Assembly (NCBI GenBank): GCA_016715625.1
Contig: JADJZU010000025.1
Coordinates: 1-55,235, forward strand
Length of the DNA stretch: 55,235 nucleotides
Reading direction: 5' to 3'
Origin: Bacteroidota bacterium
Lineage (GTDB): Bacteria; Bacteroidota; Bacteroidia; Chitinophagales; LD1
Program-made: the position numbers and the translations under genes
The notes under the pieces: generated by a model
What the model was told of the DNA's origin: nothing
The model's database searches: none
What the model saw: only the letters and a program-made list of their open reading frames with translations
Shown: piece after piece, positions 44,621-53,719 of the stretch
How positions within the stretch are numbered: the stretch's first letter is position 1
How the letters are laid out: each line of letters starts with the position of its first letter

Positions 44621-47600
44621 ATGAAGAAAATTCAGATCCTATTTTGTTTGCTGTGTTTCGCTTTGGGTTCAGGGGCGCAATTGGCCGTAACTTTTTCTAA
44701 AGAGAAAGAACGATTTGTGAAAGAGTTGTCGAGTTTTATGACGGCCAATAAAATGGAACAGACCGTAAATACCGCCAACGAGTTTGAAAAAATGGTCAAG
44801 GATGGAAAGATTCCTGCCACCTGGTTTGAGCGGATGGCTGTTACCTGCAATGAAATGTCGGGAAGGCAGATGAGCGCATACACGCACTACAACCCTTATT
44901 TACAAAACGTGATGTATGCAGCCAAAACAGGTCTGTCAGATTCCAAGTTTATTGAGTGGAGTGATTTTGTAGACGATATAACTTACAACCAAAAAAAAGG
45001 CGACAATACCGGATTTCTGAAACTCATGGATTTTTCAGAGGCTTTGTTTTTGCATGGTGCTTTGAATATGACTCAAGCCAAAACCTGGCGCGTGGATACC
45101 AAAGAGTATAAAATGGATTACAACGATGGACGTCCGCGTGTCACCTTTCCGGTTACCACGCTTACCGGTGCAGCCCGTGGCGACTCCATTAAAATTTTTC
45201 AAACGGCCGGTGATTATTATCCTTTAGAAACGCGCTGGGAAGGTAAAAGCGGAAAGGTGGACTGGAAACGGGGCGATTTAGACCCCGCTAAAGTATACTG
45301 TACCTTCAAGGCGTATGCTGTTAATGTATCTAACTTCAACTACACGGTGGATACGGTTACTTTCTATCATGCCGATTATTTTAAAACACCGGTACAGGGC
45401 AAACTTCTGGATAAGATGGTATCAGGTGCCGATTCGGGCAATATTAGCTATCCACGCTTCGAAAGTTTTGACCAAAATATTGCAGTAAAGGACATTGCTC
45501 CCAATGTGACTTATTACGGTGGATTCAGCATGAATGGAGGAAAAGTGCTAGGCTATGGTGCCGGTGACGAAAAGGCTCGGCTTGATTTTTATGCTCGTGA
45601 TGGCAAAACAAAAGTGCTTTCGGCAAAGTCGTATTCTATTTCCATGAAAAAAGGGGAGGAGTTGGGGGCCGATAAATCGGAAGTTGCCATTTATTTCGGC
45701 ACTGACTCTATTTACCATCCACAGTTAAATGTGGTCTATAAAATTCAAAAGCGCGAGATACGACTCCTGCGTGGCGAAACCGGAATGGGCAAAGCAAAAT
45801 TTGCCGATTCTTATCACAATCATGAGTTTCAAACAGATGCCATTTTCTGGAACCTGGATTCATCGGTACTCAATTTAAAGATATTGCAAGGAGCCGGCCA
45901 AAAGCCGGGCGTTTTTGAATCGGTCAATTACTTTCAGAAAGATCTTATCCGAAAAATTCAGGGTTTTGGTTCTTATGAGCCGCTTTCTATTCTTAAAAAG
46001 TTGTATGAAAAGAATGGCTCACGCGATATAAACGCCACAGAAGTAGCTCGGGCATTTGACCCCAAATTGACCGAAATGGAAGCTCGCTCCATTTTTTACG
46101 AATTGGTGGAAAATGGGTTTATCCTCTATAACGAAGTGACGGGAGTGGTAACCGTGCGCGACAAAACCTTGAATTATGTTTTGGCCAACGCCAAAAAGAT
46201 AGACTATGACGTTATTAAAATAAAATCAGCTCCAAAAGCCGGCAACGACTACATCGACCTCAAGAGCAGCAACATTGACCTGAAAGGCACCTTTGAAATT
46301 CCTATCAGTGATACTGCATACGTTTATTTTCGACCGAAAGAAGGAGCCATTAGTTTGCAGAAAGACCGTAACATGGAGTTTGACGGTTTAGTGTATGCCG
46401 GAAGAATGGATTTGTATGGAAAAAAATTCAAGTTTCAATATGCTCCGTTTACTACCGACCTTACGCAAGTGGATACCATGCGCATTAATGTGCAGGACAG
46501 CAACAAGGTAGATTCCTATGGTGAACCTATTTTGATTCCGCTGAAATCCAAGATTGAAAACATGAAAGGTTTGTTGGAAATAGATGCGCCCATTAATAAG
46601 AGCGGAAGAACAAAGTTGCCCCAGTTTCCACGTCTCTATAGCCGCGAAAAAGCCTATATCTATTACGATGACCCGGCAGTAGCCAAAGGGTCTTACAATC
46701 GAAAAGATTTCTTCTTTGAATTGGACCCGTTCCGCTTAGATAGTCTCAATAATTTTAGTGGTGATATCATCAACCTCAAAGGCAAACTCGCTTCGGGCGG
46801 CATTTTTCAGGATATAAGAGATAGTGTGAAAATACAGAAGGATGGTTCGCTTGGGTTCAAATCTGAAACGCCAAAAGATGGATACGATCTTTATAAGGGT
46901 AAAGGAAAGTATTATGGCAAATTTGAGTTGAACTATAACGGGCTGCAAGGCGATGGACGAGTGACGCATTCTACGTCCGATTTTGAAACACATGATGTAA
47001 AGCTCTATCCCGATTCACTGATTGCAAACACCGATAGCTTTACCATCGCAAAAACATTTGAAGGAGTAAAAACCCCGGCCGTAAAAGGGTTCAATGAGCA
47101 CATTCGCTGGCGGCCAAAAGCCGACAGTATGGAAATTATTCCTAATAAAAAAGAAGAGGCGTTCTCCATGTATGATGATGGATTTACCACGTTCAAAGGT
47201 AATCTCTTATTAACCGGCAAAGGACTACGCGGTAATGGTTTGCTGGATTGGGATGAAGCCACTTTAGAGTCGCGCGATTTTTCGTTCCAAACAATGAACT
47301 TAAGTGCCGATACTTCTGCACTGAATATTAAATCCACGGGTGACAAGGTTACTTTCAAAACACCCAACGTAAATGCAAAGGTAGATTTCAAAACGCGCAT
47401 AGGCGACTTTGTCTCCAACCAGAAAGGGATTCCAACCGATTTCTCCTACAACCAATACAACACGGCCATCAACGAGTTTAAATGGTTTATGGACGAAAAA
47501 ATTCTGGACTTTAAAGCACCCCCCCAAGGTCCGGGTGAATATTTTACATCTACCCGACCCGACCAGAAAGGATTGCGTTTTTTGGGGAAGCGGGCTACTT

Positions 47601-49432
47601 ACAGCCTTATCACTTCTATCTTGCGCATTGAACAGGTGCCTGAAATACGGGTGGCCGATGCAGCGGTGTTGCCGGATAGTGGCGTGGTGATTATTGAAGA
47701 AGAAGCTAAAATGCGTCAGCTTCGGAATGCTGTAATTAAGGCTGACACACTTAAAAATTATCACCGTATCGATGGCGCAACCGTTGACATATACAGCAAA
47801 CAGGAGTTGAAGGCCGTGGGTAACTATCATTACACGACCAAAGCTCTGAAAGAGGTAATCAACTTTACCGATATCGGTTGCAAGAAACAGCCGGTTGGTA
47901 AAGGGAAGAACAAAACCGAATCCTGGACCTTGTATGCCAATGCAGACTTAGATGAGGCCAAGAAGTTTCAGATTTATCCGGATGTTTACTTTCAGGGAAG
48001 CGTTGCGCTAAAATCACTTAATCCTCTTTTAAACTTTAATGGTTTTGCAAAACTCGATTTGAAAAATCCGTCTGTAGCTACCTCCAATTTTAATATCAAA
48101 CAGGATGTAGATCCGGCAAAGCTGGAATTGAAGTTTGACACCGTCAAGAACAGCGATGGAAATCTGCTCTCGGTGGGTATTCATATCAATCCAACCGAAG
48201 GAATTGCGAATATGTATTCCACCATCATGAATCCGCTACAGGAGGCCACCGATGTTTCTCTATTTAAAGCAAAAGGAATTGTAACGCAGGATGCCAATGG
48301 GCTCTATTTGTTTGGTGCCGAGAAGAAGATTAAAGAAAATGCTATCACAGGCAATCTCTTAAAGTATGACGATAAAAAAGGAACCATTAAAGCAGAAGGA
48401 AGATTCCGCTTGGGAACCAACTTTGGAATCATTAAGTCGATGACCGTGGGTAGTGCGGATGTTAAACTGGATAGTAGTATTTACAAATACAACTTCACTT
48501 TTGGATTAGATGTAAAAATGGACCCGAAGGTGCAGGAGCGCCTGGAGTTTTATATGGCAGGCGACAATATTGACCTCAACGATATCGGTTACGAAAATGA
48601 CAAACAGAAAAAAGCGATTTATGAGCTGAGCGATGAGAAAAAAGATAAGAAGATGCTGGAGGAGTTTGATAAGAATCCGGTATTCAATAAGCGTCCCGAA
48701 AATCTGTTTCATAATCTGGTGTTCAGCGACATCAATTTTGTGTATGACAGTACCGATGTATCGCTGCGCAGCGTAGGTAAGATTGGCCTGGCCATGGTAG
48801 GTAAAAAAGTGATTAATAAAAAACTGGAGGGTTACATTGAATTTCAGTACAAAGGGGGGGCAGATTTGTTTACCATTTATTTGAAAACAGGAACCAACGA
48901 TTGGGTGTTTTTTGAATATCGCCCCGGCACGTTGGGTATTCTTTCTTCTTATGACGATATCAATACGATGATAGGTTCCACTCCTCCGGAAAAGAGAAGA
49001 ATAAAAGGCGACAACGATCGCTTTTACCTGTACACACTGGGTTCCAGTTTAAATAAGGCGGACTTTGTAGATTACATGAAAGACCGCGCCAATGGCATTG
49101 TTCGTCCTCGTTTTGAACCTAAATTGGATATTCCTATTCCCGGTGATAGTGCATTCATAGAAGGCGACAGTAGCTTTTTGCCTCCATCTATGATGGTCGA
49201 TTCTTTCTTTGATGCTCCGCTTCCACCGGATGTAAAAGAGCAATTGGAGCGCCAGGAGGAAATAGATGGAATTGAGCAAATGCGTCAAAGCGGGCAACAG
49301 ATACTTTCGGGTCCACCACCTGGGCGCGATAAACCAAAAGAAGAACCGGCAGCCGAACCTACTCCCGAGGTAAAACCAGAGGAGACACCGGCACCGCAAG
49401 AAGAAACCCCTGCAGCAGAACCTCCCAAATAG
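44621..49432 (+). CDS. Very large secreted protein of unknown function
   Basis: The ATG at 44621 starts a signal peptide (MKKIQILFCLLCFALGSGAQ); a GTG at 44588 would add 11 residues. The protein of about 1600 residues is soluble and beta-rich over most of its length. It has internally similar segments, for example NGLQGDGRVTHSTSDFETHD and GKGLRGNGLLDWDEATLESRD about 100 residues apart, suggesting repeated strands as in a beta-solenoid. The last 90 residues are low-complexity Pro/Glu/Gln-rich. No catalytic motif is seen. It probably resides in the periplasm or outer surface. It follows prmA and ends at a strong terminator. Confidence 0.82.
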   Translation: MKKIQILFCLLCFALGSGAQLAVTFSKEKERFVKELSSFMTANKMEQTVNTANEFEKMVKDGKIPATWFERMAVTCNEMSGRQMSAYTHYNPYLQNVMYAAKTGLSDSKFIEWSDFVDDITYNQKKGDNTGFLKLMDFSEALFLHGALNMTQAKTWRVDTKEYKMDYNDGRPRVTFPVTTLTGAARGDSIKIFQTAGDYYPLETRWEGKSGKVDWKRGDLDPAKVYCTFKAYAVNVSNFNYTVDTVTFYHADYFKTPVQGKLLDKMVSGADSGNISYPRFESFDQNIAVKDIAPNVTYYGGFSMNGGKVLGYGAGDEKARLDFYARDGKTKVLSAKSYSISMKKGEELGADKSEVAIYFGTDSIYHPQLNVVYKIQKREIRLLRGETGMGKAKFADSYHNHEFQTDAIFWNLDSSVLNLKILQGAGQKPGVFESVNYFQKDLIRKIQGFGSYEPLSILKKLYEKNGSRDINATEVARAFDPKLTEMEARSIFYELVENGFILYNEVTGVVTVRDKTLNYVLANAKKIDYDVIKIKSAPKAGNDYIDLKSSNIDLKGTFEIPISDTAYVYFRPKEGAISLQKDRNMEFDGLVYAGRMDLYGKKFKFQYAPFTTDLTQVDTMRINVQDSNKVDSYGEPILIPLKSKIENMKGLLEIDAPINKSGRTKLPQFPRLYSREKAYIYYDDPAVAKGSYNRKDFFFELDPFRLDSLNNFSGDIINLKGKLASGGIFQDIRDSVKIQKDGSLGFKSETPKDGYDLYKGKGKYYGKFELNYNGLQGDGRVTHSTSDFETHDVKLYPDSLIANTDSFTIAKTFEGVKTPAVKGFNEHIRWRPKADSMEIIPNKKEEAFSMYDDGFTTFKGNLLLTGKGLRGNGLLDWDEATLESRDFSFQTMNLSADTSALNIKSTGDKVTFKTPNVNAKVDFKTRIGDFVSNQKGIPTDFSYNQYNTAINEFKWFMDEKILDFKAPPQGPGEYFTSTRPDQKGLRFLGKRATYSLITSILRIEQVPEIRVADAAVLPDSGVVIIEEEAKMRQLRNAVIKADTLKNYHRIDGATVDIYSKQELKAVGNYHYTTKALKEVINFTDIGCKKQPVGKGKNKTESWTLYANADLDEAKKFQIYPDVYFQGSVALKSLNPLLNFNGFAKLDLKNPSVATSNFNIKQDVDPAKLELKFDTVKNSDGNLLSVGIHINPTEGIANMYSTIMNPLQEATDVSLFKAKGIVTQDANGLYLFGAEKKIKENAITGNLLKYDDKKGTIKAEGRFRLGTNFGIIKSMTVGSADVKLDSSIYKYNFTFGLDVKMDPKVQERLEFYMAGDNIDLNDIGYENDKQKKAIYELSDEKKDKKMLEEFDKNPVFNKRPENLFHNLVFSDINFVYDSTDVSLRSVGKIGLAMVGKKVINKKLEGYIEFQYKGGADLFTIYLKTGTNDWVFFEYRPGTLGILSSYDDINTMIGSTPPEKRRIKGDNDRFYLYTLGSSLNKADFVDYMKDRANGIVRPRFEPKLDIPIPGDSAFIEGDSSFLPPSMMVDSFFDAPLPPDVKEQLERQEEIDGIEQMRQSGQQILSGPPPGRDKPKEEPAAEPTPEVKPEETPAPQEETPAAEPPK

Positions 49433-49448
49433 CAACTACAAAAAAAAA

Positions 49449-49476
49449 ACCGCAGTACACACTGCGGTGTTTTTTT
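49449..49476. terminator. Terminator after the large secreted protein
   Basis: A perfect 8-bp stem (ACCGCAGT 49449-49456 with ACTGCGGT 49461-49468) and ACAC loop is flanked by A9 on the left and T7 on the right, so it works in either direction. Confidence 0.9.
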
Positions 49477-49492
49477 GTAAATTTTGAGAGCA

Positions 49493-49500
49493 TACTTTTG
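49493..49500 (+). promoter_or_regulatory. -7 box upstream of tRNA-His
   Basis: TACTTTTG matches TAnnTTTG about 40 bases before the tRNA. The nearest upstream TTTG (49474-49477) is 15 bases away, shorter than the usual 19-21, so the match is partial. Confidence 0.4.
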
Positions 49501-49539
49501 CTTGAGTGGTAAAATCAAATAAGTTTGCGCCCTCATTTG

Positions 49540-49613
49540 GTGGCCATAGCTCAGTTGGTTAGAGTAACGGATTGTGGTTCCGTGGGTCGTGGGTTCGAAC
49601 CCCATTGGCCACC
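49540..49613 (+). tRNA. tRNA-His (GTG)
   Basis: A full cloverleaf is visible: acceptor GTGGCCA with TGGCCAC, D arm GCTC..GAG, anticodon loop TTGTGGT giving GTG, and T arm with TTCGAAC. The G immediately before position 1 (49539) can serve as the G-1 typical of tRNA-His, with C73 at 49613. The tail CCA is not fully encoded. Confidence 0.95.
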
Positions 49614-49618
49614 CAAGC

Positions 49619-49650
49619 AAAACCGCCTCGTTTTCGATGGCGGTTTTTTT
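49619..49650 (+). terminator. Rho-independent terminator of tRNA-His
   Basis: The stem AAAACCGCC (49619-49627) with GGCGGTTTT (49639-49647) and T-run is placed directly after the tRNA. Confidence 0.85.
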
Positions 49651-49665
49651 ATTTTCCTTTGTAGC

Positions 49666-50193
49666 ATGCATTTTCCAGTAATTATCATTACCCAAGAAAT
49701 GATAGAAGAGGCTCAAAGGAAAGTTCCTTCGGCCAGCGTTCATCGTACCGTTGCTTCTCGTATCGATACACTAACTGGACATTTAGGCGAGTTTGCGTTT
49801 GCGCAATATTTATATGGCGACTGGCGAAAGAATTCGGTTGGCAGCAATAAGGGACAAAGTGATTTTGGTGATTTTGAAATAAAGGCTTCCTCATTTCCAT
49901 TTAACACAAGATTGAATTTACTGGTGCGCGAGGATTATGCGCAGAAGCGAAAGCCTAAGTTTTATGTTCAGATAATTTTAGATGTAAAAGATACCAAGGC
50001 ATCAGAGATTTTTGCAGGTACCTCTGCTTTTCTCTGTGGATATGCCACCTGCGAAGAAGTGGATGCCGCACCACTTAAAGATTTCGGGAGCAAATTATCT
50101 GATAGAGGAGGATACCGGTGTCATTATATCTCTATTACAAAGCTTCATGCTATTGAAGAACTCAAGAGTCGATATTTGAAAGATTTCAAATGA
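49666..50193 (+). CDS. Hypothetical protein, possible PD-(D/E)xK nuclease fold
   Basis: The ATG at 49666 gives 175 residues; the open frame extending left runs through the tRNA and is not real. The motif SDFGDFEIKAS (around residues 67-77) has the spacing of a PD-(D/E)xK nuclease core (Asp, then Glu-x-Lys), with an upstream Glu in GHLGEFAFAQYL. The family is otherwise unrecognised. It sits between tRNA-His and the tRNA-Val fragment that marks the edge of the integrated element, so it is probably chromosomal and not part of the element. A nuclease role is a hypothesis. Confidence 0.65.
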   Translation: MHFPVIIITQEMIEEAQRKVPSASVHRTVASRIDTLTGHLGEFAFAQYLYGDWRKNSVGSNKGQSDFGDFEIKASSFPFNTRLNLLVREDYAQKRKPKFYVQIILDVKDTKASEIFAGTSAFLCGYATCEEVDAAPLKDFGSKLSDRGGYRCHYISITKLHAIEELKSRYLKDFK

Positions 50194-50227
50194 TAAAAAA
50201 AATAAGCCCCGGCATTTGCCGAGGCTT
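50193..50227 (-). terminator. Terminator of the tRNA-Val locus
   Basis: The hairpin AAGCC..CGGC/GCCG..GGCTT (50204-50227) is followed on the minus strand by TTATTTTTTTT. It lies immediately downstream of the tRNA-Val 3-prime end, as expected for its native terminator. Confidence 0.8.
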
Positions 50228-50229
50228 TG

Positions 50230-50276
50230 TGGGAGCTACAGGGTTCGAACCTGTGACCCTCTGCTTGTAAGGCAGA
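50230..50276 (-). other. tRNA-Val 3-prime fragment, putative attL
   Basis: On the minus strand positions 50276-50230 read as the anticodon arm (stem TCTGC/GCAGA, loop CTTACAA, anticodon TAC), T arm and 3-prime acceptor strand ending AGCTCCCA of a tRNA-Val. The D arm and 5-prime acceptor strand are missing: beyond 50276 the sequence is unrelated. This is the classic footprint of integration into a tRNA 3-prime half, with about 47 bp acting as the core att site. Confidence 0.85.
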
Positions 50277-50388
50277 ATCATACTCTTTGTGTCATTTTCT
50301 ATAATTTGTATATACTTGATAATGAGCGATTAATGTGTTTTTTGACTTCTCATCATTTGTCATAAAATGCCTATATTTTTAAAATTTT

Positions 50389-50421
50389 GCAAATTGTGTG
50401 CAAATTGTGTGCAAATTTTTA
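50389..50421. repeat. 11-bp tandem repeat upstream of the integrase
   Basis: GCAAATTGTGT is repeated at 50389-50399 and 50400-50410, with a third partial copy (GCAAATT) from 50411. It lies between the att site and the integrase gene and may be an arm-type binding site for the integrase or excisionase. The remaining stretch 50277-50388 shows nothing recognisable. Confidence 0.7.
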
Positions 50422-50442
50422 TCAATGAAATAAAGGAATCTG

Positions 50443-50450
50443 TATGTTTG
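50443..50450 (+). promoter_or_regulatory. -7 box upstream of the integrase
   Basis: TATGTTTG matches TAnnTTTG but sits only five bases before the GTG start codon, implying a leaderless or nearly leaderless transcript. The -33 position holds a T-rich stretch and no clear TTTG. Confidence 0.35.
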
Positions 50451-50454
50451 TTGT

Positions 50455-51702
50455 GTGCGAATAAAACCTTCCATAAATATTTGGCTTGATAACCGGAGAA
50501 TAAAGAAGGATGATAAATATCCGGTGAAAATTCGTATCACATATCATCGCCAACGGTATTACTATCCGACAAATATTTCTCTTAGTGAAATTGAATTTCA
50601 AAATGCATTAAGTCCGAAGCCAAGCAGAGGGCTAAAAGAAACTCATTTAAAACTACAGGAACTGGAGCGACAGGCGAACTACTGTTGACAAAATTGTTGA
50701 TGACATGCAAACGGAATTTAGCATAGGTCTATTTGAAAAATATTTGAACCTTAATGATTCTGATTACAAGGATGTGTTTAATTGCTTTCAACGTAAGATT
50801 GATGAACTCAAACAGAATGGTCAGATAAAAACAGCGACCGGTTACGAGTCTTCGCTCGAATCTTTTAAACTATTCGTTGGAAGAGAAAAAATTTCTTTCC
50901 CTGAGGTAGACAAGAAATTTTTAGAGGACTACGAAAATTTATGTTGAACGAAAAGAAGTCTTATACCACTATTGGAATTTACACCCGCAATCTCCGCACT
51001 ATTTTCAACGAAGCGATAGAAAGCGGGGATGTGAATCAAAATTTCTATCCGTTCGGAAATAATAAATATCAACCACCACAATCAGCCAATAATAAAGGGC
51101 TTTGGGCAAAAGACTTACAGAAGATTTTGAAACATAAGCCAGAGGAAAATACATGGGAAGAATATGCGAAGGATATCTGGACGTTCTCCCTTTTATGTCA
51201 GGGTGTAAATATGAAAGACATTGCCAATATCCGGTACAGAAATATCCAAGGTGGTCAGTTGGTATTCATCAGAGAAAAAACAAAACGGACTAAGCGCGCA
51301 GAGCAAATGCCCATTGTAGTTTATCTCGGCAAAGAAGCATTGGACATTATAAAAAAATGGGGACACGAAAATAAATCACCGAACCAATTAGTCTTTCCTA
51401 TTTACTCCGATGAAAATACACCGCTGCGCAATCTGCGATTAGTAGAGCAGCAGACAAAAATGATTAATAAATACATGCGCAAAATTGCGACTGATTTAAA
51501 AATAAAACAGGATTTTACCTTCTACGCAGCACGGCACTCCTTTGCAACTGTTCTAAAGCGACAAGGTAGAAGCACTGAGGAAATTCAGGAATTCCTCGGC
51601 CATGCCACCAAGAAAACTACCGAGCTTTACCTCGGCAGTTTTAGTGACAACCACAAGCGCAACGTTATGCGTGATTTCGTAAAGGGATTGAAAAATGCCT
51701 AA
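50455..51702 (+). pseudogene. Tyrosine-type integrase, two frameshifts
   Basis: The gene starts with GTG at 50455 and encodes an arm-binding domain (IWLDNRRIKKDDKYPVKIRI), a SAM-like core-binding domain (about 85-190) and a catalytic domain. Catalytic residues include the RHSFAT box, GH in EFLGHATKKTT and the nucleophile Tyr in ELYLGSF. Frame changes lie near 50675 and 50940; one base in each place restores a continuous protein of about 415 residues (joining RQA to TTVDKIVDDM, and EDYENL to MLNEKKSYTT). It resembles Bacteroidota integrases of mobile and conjugative elements and is the probable recombinase for the tRNA-Val att site. Confidence 0.88.
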
Positions 51703-51836
51703 TCAGTTTTTTTCATCTCTTTAATGGTCACAATCACGCCAGGCAATTGTTTCATTATAACAATTACACAAAATGTGATAACCAACGCTGAAACAGCCGG
51801 ACTTTTGATGATTTGTGTAATATTATCTCCGCTCAT
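51699..51836 (-). CDS. Tiny membrane protein A
   Basis: The 45-residue product MSGDNITQIIKSPAVSALVI plus a hydrophobic continuation (TFCVIVIM) has one membrane helix and a lysine-rich C-terminus. Its start overlaps the 3-prime end of the upstream small gene by 14 bases and its stop overlaps the integrase stop. The family is unknown. Confidence 0.6.
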   Translation of the reverse strand: MSGDNITQIIKSPAVSALVITFCVIVIMKQLPGVIVTIKEMKKTD

Positions 51837-51984
51837 TTTCTTTATTTTTGGGATTAGGCATTATTATGGGTGATTGCATTGCCTGATATCCCAGGTAACT
51901 TACACCACCAATAACTATTACGGCAAGAATGATAGTTCCCCAAGGCAAGCCGCCATTTTTCATTGGGAGATTTTTAGTTGTCAT
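51823..51984 (-). CDS. Tiny membrane protein B
   Basis: The 53-residue product has a short polar start (MTTKNLPMKNGG), one membrane helix (WGTIILAVIVIGGVSYLGY) and a polar Asn/Lys-rich end. It overlaps the next small gene, which suggests translational coupling. The family is unknown; the two tiny membrane genes form one unit downstream of the coiled-coil gene. Confidence 0.6.
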   Translation of the reverse strand: MTTKNLPMKNGGLPWGTIILAVIVIGGVSYLGYQAMQSPIIMPNPKNKENERR

Positions 51985-51994
51985 TAGCATATGA

Positions 51995-52476
51995 TTATTG
52001 ATTTAGTTTAGTTGAATAAATCAGAGCCTGAATAATATGCTCCGGTTTTTGATACGTGATGGCAAAGTTCTCTCCATAAGCATTCTCTACGGTATCTTTT
52101 TTGCCTTTAAGATGATCGAACAAATAAAGGAGCCGCTTGTCGCTGTAAATAGCTAACTGGTCATTCTGTTCTTTAATTATTTTTCTAAGCCGTTCATTCT
52201 CCGCTTGCACAACTTCAAATTGTTTCCCACCGGTAGAAGCAACTTGCGCTTTCAGCCTTTCAATTTCCTTTTTGCTCTGCCACGACCTGTGCAAGCTGTT
52301 CAGCTTTCACCATTCCCTTTAAGCCGGTTGTAAAGAACTGTTTCGCAATATTCGGATAATGAGATGCCTGCTTCCGCTGCTTCTTTAATTAAAGCGTCTT
52401 TCAACGCAGGCGCAGTCCTTACACCGGTTACCGGCTTGGAAGAAGAGTTTCCTGTTTCATTTTCTGTTGTTTCCAT
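51995..52476 (-). pseudogene. Coiled-coil hypothetical protein, frameshifted
   Basis: The ATG at 52476 opens a frame reading METTENETGNSSSKPVTGV and SLSEYCETVLYNRLKG. It shifts near 52310 and again near 52275, then continues as a long helical coiled coil (KEIERLKAQV, QAENERLRKIIKEQND) to 51995. One extra base and one missing A in a homopolymer explain both shifts, giving about 160 residues. The N-terminal third resembles a small ribbon-helix-helix-like or plasmid-mobilisation-type helper segment, but no family is claimed. It starts two bases after the stop of the HTH gene. Confidence 0.65.
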
Positions 52477-52478
52477 TT

Positions 52479-52835
52479 TTATTTGTATTTAGTTTTTAAA
52501 TAGTTTTTTCTTGGTTTTAAGCAGACTTCTTTCATCATTTCGTCAGAGGTTTTAATCAAGCCTTCTTCCAAATACTTTTCCAGGTCCTCAATCCGATAAA
52601 AGTTACTTTTTCCCCGCTTGCTGAATTTCACCGCTCGCTCAGAGGAAAGTTTATATAACACAACTAGTGTCTTCTTTATATATGCTGCGGCTTCAACGTG
52701 ATTAAGCCATTTGGTTTTCTGGTCTTTGTTAGGGAACGCGAAGTTGTTCCTCATGAAAACGCTATACACAGCTTTGCCTATTCGCTGGTAGAATTCTTCC
52801 TCGGGCACCGGCACGTAAAATATTTTGTCCATCAC
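52479..52835 (-). CDS. Excisionase-like HTH protein
   Basis: This 118-residue protein contains a winged helix-turn-helix domain at about 43-92, with LNHVEAAAYIKKTLVVLYKL and a wing KRGKSNFYRIEDLEKYLEEG, close to HTH_17/MerR-type excisionase domains. The context next to an integrase supports a role as excisionase or regulator of the element. It follows the 271-residue gene and overlaps no neighbour. Confidence 0.8.
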   Translation of the reverse strand: MMDKIFYVPVPEEEFYQRIGKAVYSVFMRNNFAFPNKDQKTKWLNHVEAAAYIKKTLVVLYKLSSERAVKFSKRGKSNFYRIEDLEKYLEEGLIKTSDEMMKEVCLKPRKNYLKTKYK

Positions 52836-52903
52836 TTTTATTCATTGCGATTGAATTTATTTTGCAATGATGGAACGAATGTAAGGGCGGCGAGTTCAGA
52901 GAA

Positions 52904-53719
52904 TTAATCGTATGAATTGGTATCTGAATAAGTCTTCTTTCTATTTGTGTAATAGCTCTCTTGTAGTTTTGGAAGTCCTTTCAGATTGACTCTTTTATCC
53001 TTATCTACAGGATTGTAATGGTATATTATTCTTTCTGTAGCAGCAACATCAAAAGGTACAAAACCTCTCAATCTTTCATTTCTGTACATAAAGTGTTTGG
53101 TAATCCAGTTTGCAACAGAGCGTTTTTCTGCTTTAATGTACCCCGCTTCTGTATATATTCTAAAAACGTCAATCAATTGGCTTGCCTGACCATCAAAATT
53201 TACAATCAGTGCCGATTCAGCTTCTCCTCTTAAAATTTTACGCAAGGCATCATGACTATTTTTATTCAAGTACCCGGTAAGGTCCGTGATAAACTGTTCT
53301 ACCATTTTTGGTAAAACAAAAATTTCTTTCTGCTCGCCTTTTTTTCGTCCCGGTTTTTGTCTAATTACCTCCTTTGAAATGTTCTGTTTAGGGCTAATTC
53401 TGTTTATACCTAGAATCAATGCATCCAGTTTTGCATTCATCTCTTTCCGATACTGTTCCGATTCTCTCTTGTTATATACCCAACTGATAATCTTATCATG
53501 TTTTACATGATAATCTTCTGGGAAACGTGCAGTTCTTATTGCGTTGCAAACAGTAAACTCAATTTCTCCTAAAAAATTTTCTGCACCCCGACCGAGCAGG
53601 TCATGTTTCAAAAACTGTTTTAAATGATGTTCAAGCTTCGGCACAATAAGCAGAGGATTGCTCATCGTTAAAAACAAACCCAAATATGTTATGTAAGCCG
53701 GATGATTTGGTTTTATCAC
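52904..53719 (-). CDS. Hypothetical protein of the integrative element
   Basis: This 271-residue protein is rich in charged residues, without signal peptide or membrane helix. A basic segment near the middle (RQKPGRKKGEQKE) could contact nucleic acid. The C-terminal part contains EKRSVANWITKHFMYRN and a YHYNPVDKDKRVN tail. The family is not recognised. Its start overlaps the stop of the upstream gene by four bases, showing they are one operon. Similar proteins may be element-specific; nothing more can be said. Confidence 0.7.
   Translation of the reverse strand: MIKPNHPAYITYLGLFLTMSNPLLIVPKLEHHLKQFLKHDLLGRGAENFLGEIEFTVCNAIRTARFPEDYHVKHDKIISWVYNKRESEQYRKEMNAKLDALILGINRISPKQNISKEVIRQKPGRKKGEQKEIFVLPKMVEQFITDLTGYLNKNSHDALRKILRGEAESALIVNFDGQASQLIDVFRIYTEAGYIKAEKRSVANWITKHFMYRNERLRGFVPFDVAATERIIYHYNPVDKDKRVNLKGLPKLQESYYTNRKKTYSDTNSYD

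Noticed and set aside
49525..49665. N-terminal extension of the 49666 gene
   Set aside because: It translates the tRNA-His gene and its terminator.
50230..50276. Functional tRNA-Val gene
   Set aside because: The D arm and 5-prime acceptor strand are missing; only the 3-prime half is present.
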